A DNA stretch of 9,403 nucleotides from Chloroflexi bacterium UBA6019 (GTDB lineage: Bacteria > Chloroflexota > Dormibacteria > Dormibacterales > Dormibacteraceae), in contig DIZV01000042.1 in NCBI GenBank assembly GCA_002427995.1, positions 591 through 9,993 of the forward strand, in the 5' to 3' direction. Below are positions 1 through 6,974 of the stretch, in pieces (within the stretch, counting starts at the first letter, position 1; each line of letters begins with the position of its first letter). The translations under genes and the position numbers were made by a program. The notes below the pieces were generated by a model. It saw nothing but the letters and a program-made list of their open reading frames with translations. It ran no database searches and was not told the origin of the DNA.

Positions 1-1142
1 CCGCGCAGCGGCTTCTTGCCGTAGAGCTGGAGCAGGTAGGGCAGGGCACGCTCATCGAAGACGACCCCGTTCTTGTCGCACTCGTACTTCAGGATCCGCG
101 AGTAGGCCTCCGGCGTCGGGTTGCCGACGCCGATCTTGTAGGCCATCCGGCGCAGAAAGGCCTCGTCCACCAAAGAGGCGGGGGAGAGGTTGGTCGAGAA
201 GACGACCTGGGCCAGGAAGGGCACCTGGATCTTGCGACCGGAGGCGGAGAGGTCCTGGTAGTCGTACTTCTTCTCCATCGGGACGATGAAGCGGTTCAGG
301 AGCCGCATCGGAGGGACCTCCTGGCGGCCGAAGTCGTCGATCACGAAGACGCCCGCGTTCGCCTTCCACTGCAGAGGCGCCTCGTAATAGCGGTTCTGGG
401 TGTCGTAGACCAGGTCCAGCTGGTGCATCTGGAGCTCGCCGCCGGCGGTCACCACCGGCCGCTCACAGCGCATGAAGCGCTTGTCCTCGGGCTGCTCGCC
501 ATCGGCGGGCTTGTGGTAGACGGGGTCGATCAGGCGGATGATCTCCTCGCCCACGGCGACCGCGTAGGGGACTTCGATCGGGGCGCCCATCAGGAGGGCC
601 ATCCGCTCGGTGATCGTCGACTTGCCGTTGCCGGGGGCGCCGAAGATGAAGAGCGACGCCCGGGAGACCATCGCGCCGCCGATGCAGTCGATCACGTGCT
701 GCTCCAGCTCCAGCTCACCCAGGGCCTTCTTGAGCATGGCGTCGGTGATCTTGGCGTTGGTCGAAACCTGCGAGAGGACCAGCGTGACGTAGTCGTCGTA
801 GTTGACCGGGCAGGGACCCAGGTAGCGCGTCTGGACCGAGGAGAGCTCGGCGGCGCGCGCGCGCCCCGCGGTGCTGCATTCGTAGGCCGTGCGCTCGTCG
901 ATCGTCATGCCGTCGAGGCCGGTCTCGGCCGAGAAGCCGGGTGAGGTGACCAGCTGTGCCTTGTCGAACTCGGCGATGAGGGGTTTGATGGTCTCGAAGG
1001 GCAGGCCCAGCCGTCGCTCGAGGGCTGCTCCGCTCATGCGGTCGCTGAAAGCGAGGGTCCGCAGGACGAGGCTGGAGACCAGGTCGCGCTTGAGGTTCAG
1101 CGATTCGAGGGTCTTGGGCTTGCTCAGGGTTCCGGCCTCCAT
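1..1142 (-). CDS. Winged-helix AAA+ ATPase, function unnamed (3' end outside window)
   Basis: I see 380 codons from an ATG at 1142 with no stop before the window edge, so the C-terminus is missing. Residues about 14-70 look like a winged helix-turn-helix, and a linker with YLGPCPVNYDDY (107-118) leads into an AAA+ core. That core has Walker A GAPGNGKST (168-176), Walker B VFVIDDFGR (265-273), a sensor-1-like VVFSTNL (313-319) and the arginine-finger-like DEAFLRRM (326-333). All ATP-binding and hydrolysis residues appear intact. From the family I expect a soluble ATPase that remodels a partner or nucleic acid, loosely MoxR-like; similar proteins are widespread but I know no established role and infer none. 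An in-frame GTG at 1148 is an alternative start, and neither start has a Shine-Dalgarno site. The gene is divergent from dinG across 98 bp. Six codons run through a 12-bp alternating GC tract (853-864). Confidence 0.85.
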   Translation of the reverse strand, partial: MEAGTLSKPKTLESLNLKRDLVSSLVLRTLAFSDRMSGAALERRLGLPFETIKPLIAEFDKAQLVTSPGFSAETGLDGMTIDERTAYECSTAGRARAAELSSVQTRYLGPCPVNYDDYVTLVLSQVSTNAKITDAMLKKALGELELEQHVIDCIGGAMVSRASLFIFGAPGNGKSTITERMALLMGAPIEVPYAVAVGEEIIRLIDPVYHKPADGEQPEDKRFMRCERPVVTAGGELQMHQLDLVYDTQNRYYEAPLQWKANAGVFVIDDFGRQEVPPMRLLNRFIVPMEKKYDYQDLSASGRKIQVPFLAQVVFSTNLSPASLVDEAFLRRMAYKIGVGNPTPEAYSRILKYECDKNGVVFDERALPYLLQLYGKKPLR

Positions 1143-1240
1143 TGGCACCGGGAACTATAACGTTTCGACCTCGGCTTTTGATCTGGGCCCGAACCCGGTT
1201 CGCGGCACGCCGTAGAATCCGGCCGGACCGAATCCTGCCA
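1143..1240. promoter_or_regulatory. Divergent promoter region, ATPase gene / dinG operon
   Basis: These 98 bp are less GC-rich than their surroundings. On the minus strand TATAGT (complement of 1154-1159) lies only 5 bp before a possible GTG start at 1148 and 11 bp before the ATG at 1142. If it is the -10 element, the ATPase mRNA would be leaderless or nearly so. On the plus strand TAGAAT (1213-1218) lies 22 bp before the dinG GTG, and TATAAC (1156-1161) overlaps the minus-strand motif. I see no good -35 hexamer for either direction; the best minus-strand candidate matches three of six positions. The assignment rests on motif and position only. Confidence 0.35.
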
Positions 1241-3955
1241 GTGCCCGAGTACGTCGCCCTCGACCTCGAAACGACCGGCCTCGACCCGACCCACGACCGG
1301 GTGATCGAGGTCGGAGCGGTCGCCTTCACGCCCGAGCAGATCCTGGGCCGGCTCGAGCAACTGGTCGACCCCGGCCGCTCGGTCCCCGAGGCGGTGCTGC
1401 GGCTGACCCGGATCGACCCCGCCCAGCTTCGCGGCGCGGGACCGGCGGCGCCGGTGCTGGCGGCCCTCGCCGACCTCCTCCGGGGCCGCGAGGCGGTCGG
1501 CCATGGCGCCTCGCTCGACATCGACTTCCTGGTCGCCGCCGGGCTCTGGCCGGACGGCACCGAGATCCTCGACACGCTCCACCTGGCGCGGATCCTGCTC
1601 CCCGGCTCGCCCAGCCACAGCCTGCCGGCGCTGGCTCTCGAGCTGGGCCTCGAGCAGCCTCGGCCCCACCGGGCCCTGGACGACGCCGACGCCACCCGGC
1701 AGCTGCTGCTCCGCCTCCGCGAGGTCGCCGCCGGGCTCGACGAGCCGCTCAAGGAATCGATGCTCGCCCTGGTCGCGCCCTACGGCTGGCCGATCGCCCG
1801 CTTCTTCGCGGAGGCGCTCACCGCGTCCGCCCCGGCGAGCGAGCGGCAGCTCCGCGACGGCCACCACCGGCATTCCCGCGCGGAGCGCGAGCCGATCGAC
1901 TGGAACCCCGAGCAGATGGCCGGGCTGCTGCTGCCGGAGGGCCCTCTCGCCGCCGCCTTCCCGGAATACGAGCACCGCGAGTCCCAGCTCCAGATGCTGG
2001 TCGCGGTCGCCCAGATCATGGAGCGCGGCGGCCGCCTCGTGGTCGAGGCCGGCACCGGCACCGGCAAGAGCATCGCCTACCTCATCCCCGCCATCGCCCG
2101 CTCGCTCGCCCGGGGGGAGAAGGTGATCGTCTCGACCGCGACCCACACCCTCCAGGAGCAGCTCCTCGGCAAGGACCTGCCCTTCCTCCGGGAGTGGCTG
2201 CCCTGGGAGTTCGACGCGGTCCTCCTCAAGGGCCGCTCGAACTATCTCTCGCTGCGGCGCTGGCGGCGCTACCTGGCCGAGCCCTGCCCCGACTCGGAGG
2301 GGCTCCGCTTCAAGCTCAAGGTGCTCGCCTGGCTCAACCGGACGGACAGCGGCGACCGCTCCGAGCTGCGGCTGCAGGGCAAAGAGGAGGTGTTCTGGGC
2401 GCGGGTCGCCTCCGACCCTATGGACTGCGTCGGCGTCTTCTGCACCGCCGAGGACTGCTACGTCCACCGCGCCCGGGCCGAGGCCGAGCGGGCCGACCTG
2501 GTGGTCGTCAACCACGCCCTCCTGCTCGCCGACGCCGCCCAGGGCGGAGGTGTGTTGCCCGCCTTCGAGCACCTGGTCGTCGACGAGGCCCACCACCTCG
2601 AGGACGCCGCCACCCAGGGCCTCCGGCGGGAGGCCGACGGCCCCGCCCTGGTGGCGCTGCTGGAGCGTCTCAGTACCCTGATCACGGCCGTCGCCGCGCA
2701 GCCTCGGCTGGGCGCCGGCGAGGAGCTGGCCGGGGCGCCGGCGCTGGCGGAGGACGCCCGCCGCCGCGTTGTGGCGCTCTTCGAGCACGCTGCCGAGCTG
2801 GTCGGGTCGCTGCTGCCCGACGCCGGACGGCGGGACGACGCCGTCAGGCTCGGCCCGGTCGTCCGCACCGCCCCTGGGTGGCCGCGGCTGGCAGAGCTGG
2901 CCAGCGCTGTCTCGACCGCGCTGGCCGGCCTCGACGCCCGGCTCCGGCGCGCCGTCGCCGGTGGCCGCGACTGGCTCGGGGGCGACGAGCCGGACGCCGA
3001 CCTCCGCGAGATGGAGATCATCCGGACCCGCGTCGCCGAGGCGCGGGAGCTGATCCGGGAGGCTCTGTTGGAACCCGACGCGAACCAGGTCTACTGGTTC
3101 AGCCAGATCTCGCGCGCCGCCGACGCGGTCCTTCGCGCCGCCCCGCTCAACGTCGGCGGCCTGCTCCGCGAGCACGTCTTCGATCCCCGCCAGTCGGTCG
3201 TCTTCACCTCCGCCTCGCTCGCCGTCGGCGGCACCTTCGACTACTTCCGGCAGCGGGTGGGCCTGGAGCGGGAGCCCGAGATGCTGATCCTCGCCTCGCC
3301 CTTCGACTACCTGAACCAGGCGCTGGTCTGCCTGCCCTCCGGCCTGCCCGAACCTCAGTCGGAGGATTTCGGCGCAGCCGTGGTCCGGGTCGTGGCTGAC
3401 ATCGCCGGCCGGATCGGGGGCCGGACCCTGGCCCTCTTCACCTCCCACCGCCAGCTCCGCGACACCTACTTCGAGCTGAAGCAGCGGCACGACCTCGACG
3501 ACATCCTGATCCTCGGCCAGGGCCTCGACGGCCAGCGCCGCCAGGTGCTGAAGTCGTTCGAGGAGAGCCAGCGGGCGCTCCTGCTGGGGACGGCCAGCTT
3601 CTGGGAGGGCATCGACATCCCGGGCGACCGGCTCTCCTGCGTCGTGATGGTCCGGCTGCCGTTCCCAGTGCCGACCGAGCCGGTCTTCGCCGCCCGGGCC
3701 GAGCAGGTGGCCGACTCCTTCGCCCTTTACGCGCTGCCGATGGCGGCGCTCAAGCTGAAGCAGGGCTTCGGGCGTCTCATCCGGCGCAACAGCGACCGCG
3801 GCGCGGTCGTCATCCTCGACAACCGGATCTCCAGCCGCGATTACGGGCGCGCCTTCATCGAGGTCCTGCCGCGGGCCGCGATGTATACCGGGCCGGTGAC
3901 CGGCGTTGGGGAACGGATCGAAAGCTGGCTGGCCGAGACCGCCCGCTCGCGATGA
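1241..3955 (+). CDS. dinG: DinG-family helicase with N-terminal DEDDh 3'-5' exonuclease domain
   Basis: The product is 904 aa: a DnaQ-like exonuclease joined to an XPD/DinG superfamily 2 helicase. In the exonuclease part, DLETTG (7-12, acidic D8 and E10), HGASLD (88-93) and HRALDD (143-148) supply all DEDDh residues. In the helicase part, Walker A GTGTGKS (271-277), the DEAH box (448-451), an EGID-containing motif V and GRLIR of motif VI (844-848) are intact. Cysteines 396, 401 and 406 have the spacing of an XPD-type Fe-S cluster. The usual fourth ligand, just after KGRxNYL, is Ser337, and Cys349 follows 12 residues later. The S. aureus homologue of this architecture acts mainly as a 3'-5' exonuclease, while E. 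coli DinG is an Fe-S 5'-3' helicase without the nuclease; both concern DNA repair or replication. I chose GTG 1241 because PEYVALDLETTG is the family's N-terminus; an ATG at 1142 would add 33 unrelated residues and cross the promoter. It is the first gene of the operon and overlaps rsmI by 4 bp (ATGA). Confidence 0.93.
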   Translation: MPEYVALDLETTGLDPTHDRVIEVGAVAFTPEQILGRLEQLVDPGRSVPEAVLRLTRIDPAQLRGAGPAAPVLAALADLLRGREAVGHGASLDIDFLVAAGLWPDGTEILDTLHLARILLPGSPSHSLPALALELGLEQPRPHRALDDADATRQLLLRLREVAAGLDEPLKESMLALVAPYGWPIARFFAEALTASAPASERQLRDGHHRHSRAEREPIDWNPEQMAGLLLPEGPLAAAFPEYEHRESQLQMLVAVAQIMERGGRLVVEAGTGTGKSIAYLIPAIARSLARGEKVIVSTATHTLQEQLLGKDLPFLREWLPWEFDAVLLKGRSNYLSLRRWRRYLAEPCPDSEGLRFKLKVLAWLNRTDSGDRSELRLQGKEEVFWARVASDPMDCVGVFCTAEDCYVHRARAEAERADLVVVNHALLLADAAQGGGVLPAFEHLVVDEAHHLEDAATQGLRREADGPALVALLERLSTLITAVAAQPRLGAGEELAGAPALAEDARRRVVALFEHAAELVGSLLPDAGRRDDAVRLGPVVRTAPGWPRLAELASAVSTALAGLDARLRRAVAGGRDWLGGDEPDADLREMEIIRTRVAEARELIREALLEPDANQVYWFSQISRAADAVLRAAPLNVGGLLREHVFDPRQSVVFTSASLAVGGTFDYFRQRVGLEREPEMLILASPFDYLNQALVCLPSGLPEPQSEDFGAAVVRVVADIAGRIGGRTLALFTSHRQLRDTYFELKQRHDLDDILILGQGLDGQRRQVLKSFEESQRALLLGTASFWEGIDIPGDRLSCVVMVRLPFPVPTEPVFAARAEQVADSFALYALPMAALKLKQGFGRLIRRNSDRGAVVILDNRISSRDYGRAFIEVLPRAAMYTGPVTGVGERIESWLAETARSR

Positions 3956-4620
3956 GCACCCTGTTCGTCGTCGGCACTCCGATCGGCAACCTGGAGGACC
4001 TGACGGCCCGGGCCGTCAGGGTGCTCGGCGAGGTCGCCGCGATCGCGGCCGAGGACACCCGGGTGACCTCCCGCCTACTGGCGCGGATTGGCGTCCGCAA
4101 GCCGCTCCTGAGCTACCGCGCCCCGGTCGAGCGGCGCGGTCTGCCGGCTGTGCTCCGGGCGCTGGAGGAGGGCGACGTCGCGCTCGTGACCGACGCCGGC
4201 ACGCCCGGCGTCAACGACCCCGGCCAGCGCCTGGTGGCGGCGGCGGTGGAGGCGGGCCACCGGGTGGTCCCGATCCCCGGCCCGAGCGCGGTGACGGCGG
4301 CGCTCTCGATCAGCGGGTTCACGGGAGAGGGCCATGTTTTCCTGGGCTACCTGCCCCGCAAGCCGGGGGAGCTGCGGCGCCTCTTCGAGTCTCTCCTGGC
4401 CGAGGCCCGGCCCGCGGTCGCGTTCGACTCGCCCTACCGGGTGCTCAGGTCGCTGGCCGTGCTCGCCGAGGTCCTCCCGGAGCGGCGGTTGCTGGTCGGC
4501 CGGGAGCTGACCAAGCTCCACGAGCAGGTGGTGCGGGGTACCGCCGCCGAGGCGCTCGCCGAACTGGCGACGAAGGCGAAGGGCGAGTTCACAGTGGTCA
4601 TCTCCGGATGCCCTTCGTAG
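3952..4620 (+). CDS. rsmI: 16S rRNA (cytidine1402-2'-O)-methyltransferase RsmI, short form
   Basis: RsmI uses S-adenosylmethionine to 2'-O-methylate C1402 of 16S rRNA, at the ribosomal P site. The 222-aa product has the family's tetrapyrrole-methylase fold and signature blocks: GTPIGNLEDLT (8-18), AEDTRVTSRLL (33-43), VALVTDAGTPGVNDPG (76-91), PIPGPSAVTAALSISG (107-122), LGYLPRK (131-137), SPYR (160-163) and RELTKLHE (184-191). It ends right after GEFTVVI (211-217). RsmI of E. coli (about 286 aa) and B. subtilis continues for some 50-60 residues into a small helical C-terminal domain that is missing here. The usual FYESPHR is AFDSPYR, a conservative change. The ATG at 3952 overlaps the dinG stop (ATGA), so translation is probably coupled; there is no Shine-Dalgarno site. 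The stop lies inside tatD. Identity is secure. Confidence 0.95.
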   Translation: MSTLFVVGTPIGNLEDLTARAVRVLGEVAAIAAEDTRVTSRLLARIGVRKPLLSYRAPVERRGLPAVLRALEEGDVALVTDAGTPGVNDPGQRLVAAAVEAGHRVVPIPGPSAVTAALSISGFTGEGHVFLGYLPRKPGELRRLFESLLAEARPAVAFDSPYRVLRSLAVLAEVLPERRLLVGRELTKLHEQVVRGTAAEALAELATKAKGEFTVVISGCPS

Positions 4621-5366
4621 ACACCCACCTCCACTTGGAGGAGGTCGTCGACCCGGCCGCCGCCGTCGCCGAGGCGGTCGAGGCGGGCGTCACCCGGCTC
4701 CTCGCCGTCGGCACCGACCTCGCGACCAGCCGCGGAGCTCTGGCCCTGGCCGGCGGCCACGAGGCGGTCTTCGCGGCCGCCGGCCACCACCCGGGGAACT
4801 CCGCCGACCCCGACCTCGGCGCCTTCCGGGAACTCCTCCGCGAACCCCGCGTCGTCGCCGTGGGCGAGGTGGGGCTGGACGGCAGCCCCGATCCGGAGTA
4901 CGCCCCGATGGAGCGGCAGCTGGGCTGGTTCGGCAGCCTCTGCGACCTGGCCCTGGAGCAGGGACTGCCCGTCTGCGTCCACGTCCGGGAGTCCGCCGAT
5001 CTGGTCCACCGCGTGCTCCGAGCGCGGCCCGGGCTGACCGGGGTCATGCACTATTTCGCGCTCGACTGGGAGTGGGCCGAACGGTTCCTCGACCTCGGCT
5101 TCCACCTCTCCTTCGCCGGGATCGTGACCCGGGCGACCCGGGCCGAGCTGCGCGAGGTCGTCCGCCGCTGCCCGGCCGACCGGCTCCTGCTCGAGACCGA
5201 CTCCCCCTTCGGCCTGCCGGCGGCCCGCAAGCGGGAGAGGCAGAACCGCCCGGCCTTCCTGGTCGACACCGCGCGGGTGGTGGCGGAGGTGCGCGGCATC
5301 TCGCCGGCTGAGCTGGCGGAGATCGAATGGCGCAATGCCCTCTCGCTTTTCACCCGCCTCCGGTGA
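4608..5366 (+). CDS. tatD: TatD-family metal-dependent hydrolase (deoxyribonuclease)
   Basis: The 252-aa amidohydrolase-fold protein is of normal length for TatD enzymes, which are cytoplasmic two-metal nucleases with 3'-5' exonuclease activity on DNA or RNA. Metal and catalytic residues are all present: DTHLHL (5-10; H7, H9), AAGHHPGN (57-64), AVGEVGLD with E87, VCVHVRES with H125, MHYF with H148, and LLLETDSPFG with D198. The normally conserved HCFSG block reads HYFALDWEW, and the arginine-rich RGKRNEP block reads RERQNRPAF, so substrate preference may differ; this is inference. I chose ATG 4608 because MPFVDTHLHL is the classic TatD N-terminus. It overlaps rsmI by 13 bp in another frame, which suggests coupled translation. 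In Bacillus the equivalent gene (yabD) also sits in the rsmI-to-ksgA neighbourhood. An upstream extension of this open frame overlaps rsmI and is not real. Confidence 0.95.
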   Translation: MPFVDTHLHLEEVVDPAAAVAEAVEAGVTRLLAVGTDLATSRGALALAGGHEAVFAAAGHHPGNSADPDLGAFRELLREPRVVAVGEVGLDGSPDPEYAPMERQLGWFGSLCDLALEQGLPVCVHVRESADLVHRVLRARPGLTGVMHYFALDWEWAERFLDLGFHLSFAGIVTRATRAELREVVRRCPADRLLLETDSPFGLPAARKRERQNRPAFLVDTARVVAEVRGISPAELAEIEWRNALSLFTRLR

Positions 5367-5384
5367 TACCTTCCCGTCCGGGTT

Positions 5385-6143
5385 TTGGGGGTTGAACAGG
5401 GGCGCATCCGCCTCAAGGGCCTTTTCGCCTTTGGTTCGGTAGCCCTGGCAATCGGCTATTTGGTTCCGACGGTGGGCGTGGCCTCGGGTCCGGCGACCCC
5501 GGTCGCGACCATCCTCGGCGCGCCCGCGGCCGTCGGGCCGGCGGCCTTCAGCACCCGGCCCTCTCGGCTGCGCGAGGAGTCGAGGATCTACGACGGTCGC
5601 GTGGTCAGCTTCTCGGAGCGGCTGCGGACAGCGGTGGTCGCGATCCCCTTCCGGGTCCGGCAGGTGGCCGACCCCAACCTGCCATTGGGGGTGACCGTGG
5701 TCGACGCGCCGGGCACCGAGGGGGCGCTGACCCAGGTCTTCGCCGAGTCGCTGGCCGACGGGGTCGTACTTCTTTCGGAGCCGGTGAGCCAGATGACCAG
5801 CCAGCCCAGCGATCGCGTGCTGCGGGTGGGCAGCGCCGCCGCGCCGCTGCCGCTGCCGGCCGCCCCGACGGTGGCCTACGCGCAGGCGATCGCCGGCAGC
5901 GCCACCAGCTACTGCCTCACCGGCCGCACGGCGACCGGTACCCAGGCCGGCCCGGGCAGCATCGCCGTCGACCCGACCGTGATCAAGCTCGGCAGCCGTC
6001 TCTACGTGCCCGGTTACGGCTACGGCCTGGCGGTCGACACCGGCGGCGCCATCAAGGGGACCCTGATCGACGTCTGGCTGACCTGCGACGAGGCCATTCA
6101 ATGGGGCCGCCGCCAGCTGACCATCTACGTGCTGGCCGGCTAG
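5385..6143 (+). CDS. Secreted G5-3D domain protein (YabE-like cell-wall hydrolase candidate)
   Basis: The 252-aa product begins with a basic stretch and a hydrophobic segment (about 8-34) that look like a signal peptide, with possible cleavage near VGVA-SG. Residues 82-149 fit a G5 domain (TAVVAIPF, ADPNLPLG, APGTEG, closing RVLRVGS). After a Pro/Ala linker, residues about 168-250 are a 3D domain: SIAVDP, LYVPGYGYG, AVDTGG, TLIDVW, with the three name-giving aspartates at 196, 218 and 229. In Firmicutes, YabE and related Sps proteins with this arrangement are exported muralytic or resuscitation-type proteins with an MltA-like double-psi barrel. A peptidoglycan role is therefore likely but inferred. 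The DUF348 repeats of YabE are absent. The start is TTG 5385, the only ATG, GTG or TTG codon between the preceding in-frame stop and the signal peptide. It lies 18 bp after tatD, without a Shine-Dalgarno site. Confidence 0.88.
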   Translation: MGVEQGRIRLKGLFAFGSVALAIGYLVPTVGVASGPATPVATILGAPAAVGPAAFSTRPSRLREESRIYDGRVVSFSERLRTAVVAIPFRVRQVADPNLPLGVTVVDAPGTEGALTQVFAESLADGVVLLSEPVSQMTSQPSDRVLRVGSAAAPLPLPAAPTVAYAQAIAGSATSYCLTGRTATGTQAGPGSIAVDPTVIKLGSRLYVPGYGYGLAVDTGGAIKGTLIDVWLTCDEAIQWGRRQLTIYVLAG

Positions 6144-6144
6144 G

Positions 6145-6960
6145 CTGCTGGACCCCGCTGACCCGGGCACGCTGGAGGCGCTCTTCGCGCGCCACCGCTT
6201 CCGGCCCTCGCACCGGCTGGGGCAGAACTTCCTGGTCGACGCCGGCCTGCGCGACCGGGTGGCGGAAGCGGCCGGCGTCGGCAGCTCCGACGCCGTCCTC
6301 GAGGTCGGCGCGGGGCCCGGCACGCTGACCGTCGCGCTCGCCGCCCGGGCGGCCCGGGTCATCGCGGTGGAGATCGACCGCCGGCTCCTCAACGTGCTCC
6401 GCGAGGTCGTCGGCGAGGACCCCCGGGTGGAGGTCCTCGAGGGCGACGTGCTCAAGCTGCCCCTGCCCCCCGTGGCGGTGGTGGCCGGCAACATCCCCTA
6501 CTACCTGACGGGCGCCCTGCTGCCCCGGCTGCTGGAGCGACCGGACCCCCCCCGGACCGTTTCGCTGGTGGTCCAAAAGGAGGTCGCGGAGCGCTGGACC
6601 GAACCCGGCGACTGGAGCCTCGCGACGCTGGCGGTGCAGGTCTTCGCGGTCCCCGAGCTGCGCTTCCTCCTGCCCCGGGAGGCGTTCCGGCCCGCACCCG
6701 CCGTGGACTCGGCCCTGGTCGTGCTGGCGGTCCGGCCGCGGCCCGCCGTCCAGGTCGCCGACCTGACGGCGTTCTTTCGCTTCGCCGAGCGGCTCTTCCA
6801 ATTCCGCCGTAAACAGCTCGGTGGCACCCTGGCCCGGATCGCCGGCGGAGAGGCCGGGGAGCGGCTGGGCCAGGCCGGGATCGACCCCCGGCGGCGGCCA
6901 CAGACGCTCCAGCTGGACGAGTGGGAGGCCCTCTATCGGGCCTTCGAAGGCCGCGGTTAA
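6145..6960 (+). CDS. rsmA: 16S rRNA (adenine1518/1519-N6)-dimethyltransferase RsmA/KsgA, probable CTG start
   Basis: RsmA transfers four methyl groups from S-adenosylmethionine to A1518 and A1519 in the 3' hairpin of 16S rRNA, late in 30S assembly. From CTG 6145 the product is 271 aa, normal for the family. Motifs: RLGQNFLVD (24-32), LEVGAGPGTLT (52-62), AVEIDRRLL (74-82), EGDVLK (99-104), the catalytic NIPYYLTG (116-123), VQKEVAERW, FRPAPAVDSAL, and a C-terminal QFRRKQLGGTL helix. The reading frame is open from just after TGA 6118-6120. It has no ATG, GTG or TTG until GTG 6259, which would remove LGQNFLVD and so the start of the SAM-binding region. CTG at 6145 or 6148, directly after the stop of the preceding gene (TAG 6141-6143), is the best start. 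An 8-C run at 6546-6553 lies in the coding region without disturbing the frame. It is part of the operon, and the MFS start is 14 bp downstream. Confidence 0.93.
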   Translation: MLDPADPGTLEALFARHRFRPSHRLGQNFLVDAGLRDRVAEAAGVGSSDAVLEVGAGPGTLTVALAARAARVIAVEIDRRLLNVLREVVGEDPRVEVLEGDVLKLPLPPVAVVAGNIPYYLTGALLPRLLERPDPPRTVSLVVQKEVAERWTEPGDWSLATLAVQVFAVPELRFLLPREAFRPAPAVDSALVVLAVRPRPAVQVADLTAFFRFAERLFQFRRKQLGGTLARIAGGEAGERLGQAGIDPRRRPQTLQLDEWEALYRAFEGRG

Positions 6961-6974
6961 GCTTGCCGGACCCG

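Noticed and set aside
853..864. 12-bp alternating GC tract (possible Z-DNA or unstable repeat)
   Set aside because: It is explained by Arg/Ala codons in a very GC-rich gene; too short to claim function.
423..944. Open frame of 173 codons on the plus strand opposite the ATPase gene
   Set aside because: It is antisense to the AAA+ core including Walker A and has no recognisable domain.
1124..3490. Open frame of 788 codons antisense to dinG
   Set aside because: In DNA this GC-rich, stop codons are rare in all frames. The translation is a low-complexity run rich in G, R, E, A and P with no family motif, while the opposite strand encodes a complete DinG.
5373..5386. CCCG-TC-CGGG-TTTT, terminator-like, between tatD and the 3D gene
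   Set aside because: The stem has only four pairs with a two-base loop, too small to fold stably, and it overlaps the start of the next gene in the operon.
4434..6494. Open frame of 686 codons antisense to rsmI, tatD, the 3D gene and rsmA
   Set aside because: It crosses four well-supported genes and shows only compositional protein-like sequence.
6546..6553. Run of eight C in rsmA, possible phase-variable tract
   Set aside because: The frame is intact, rsmA is a housekeeping gene, and such runs arise by chance at this GC content; it is only a possible error hot spot.
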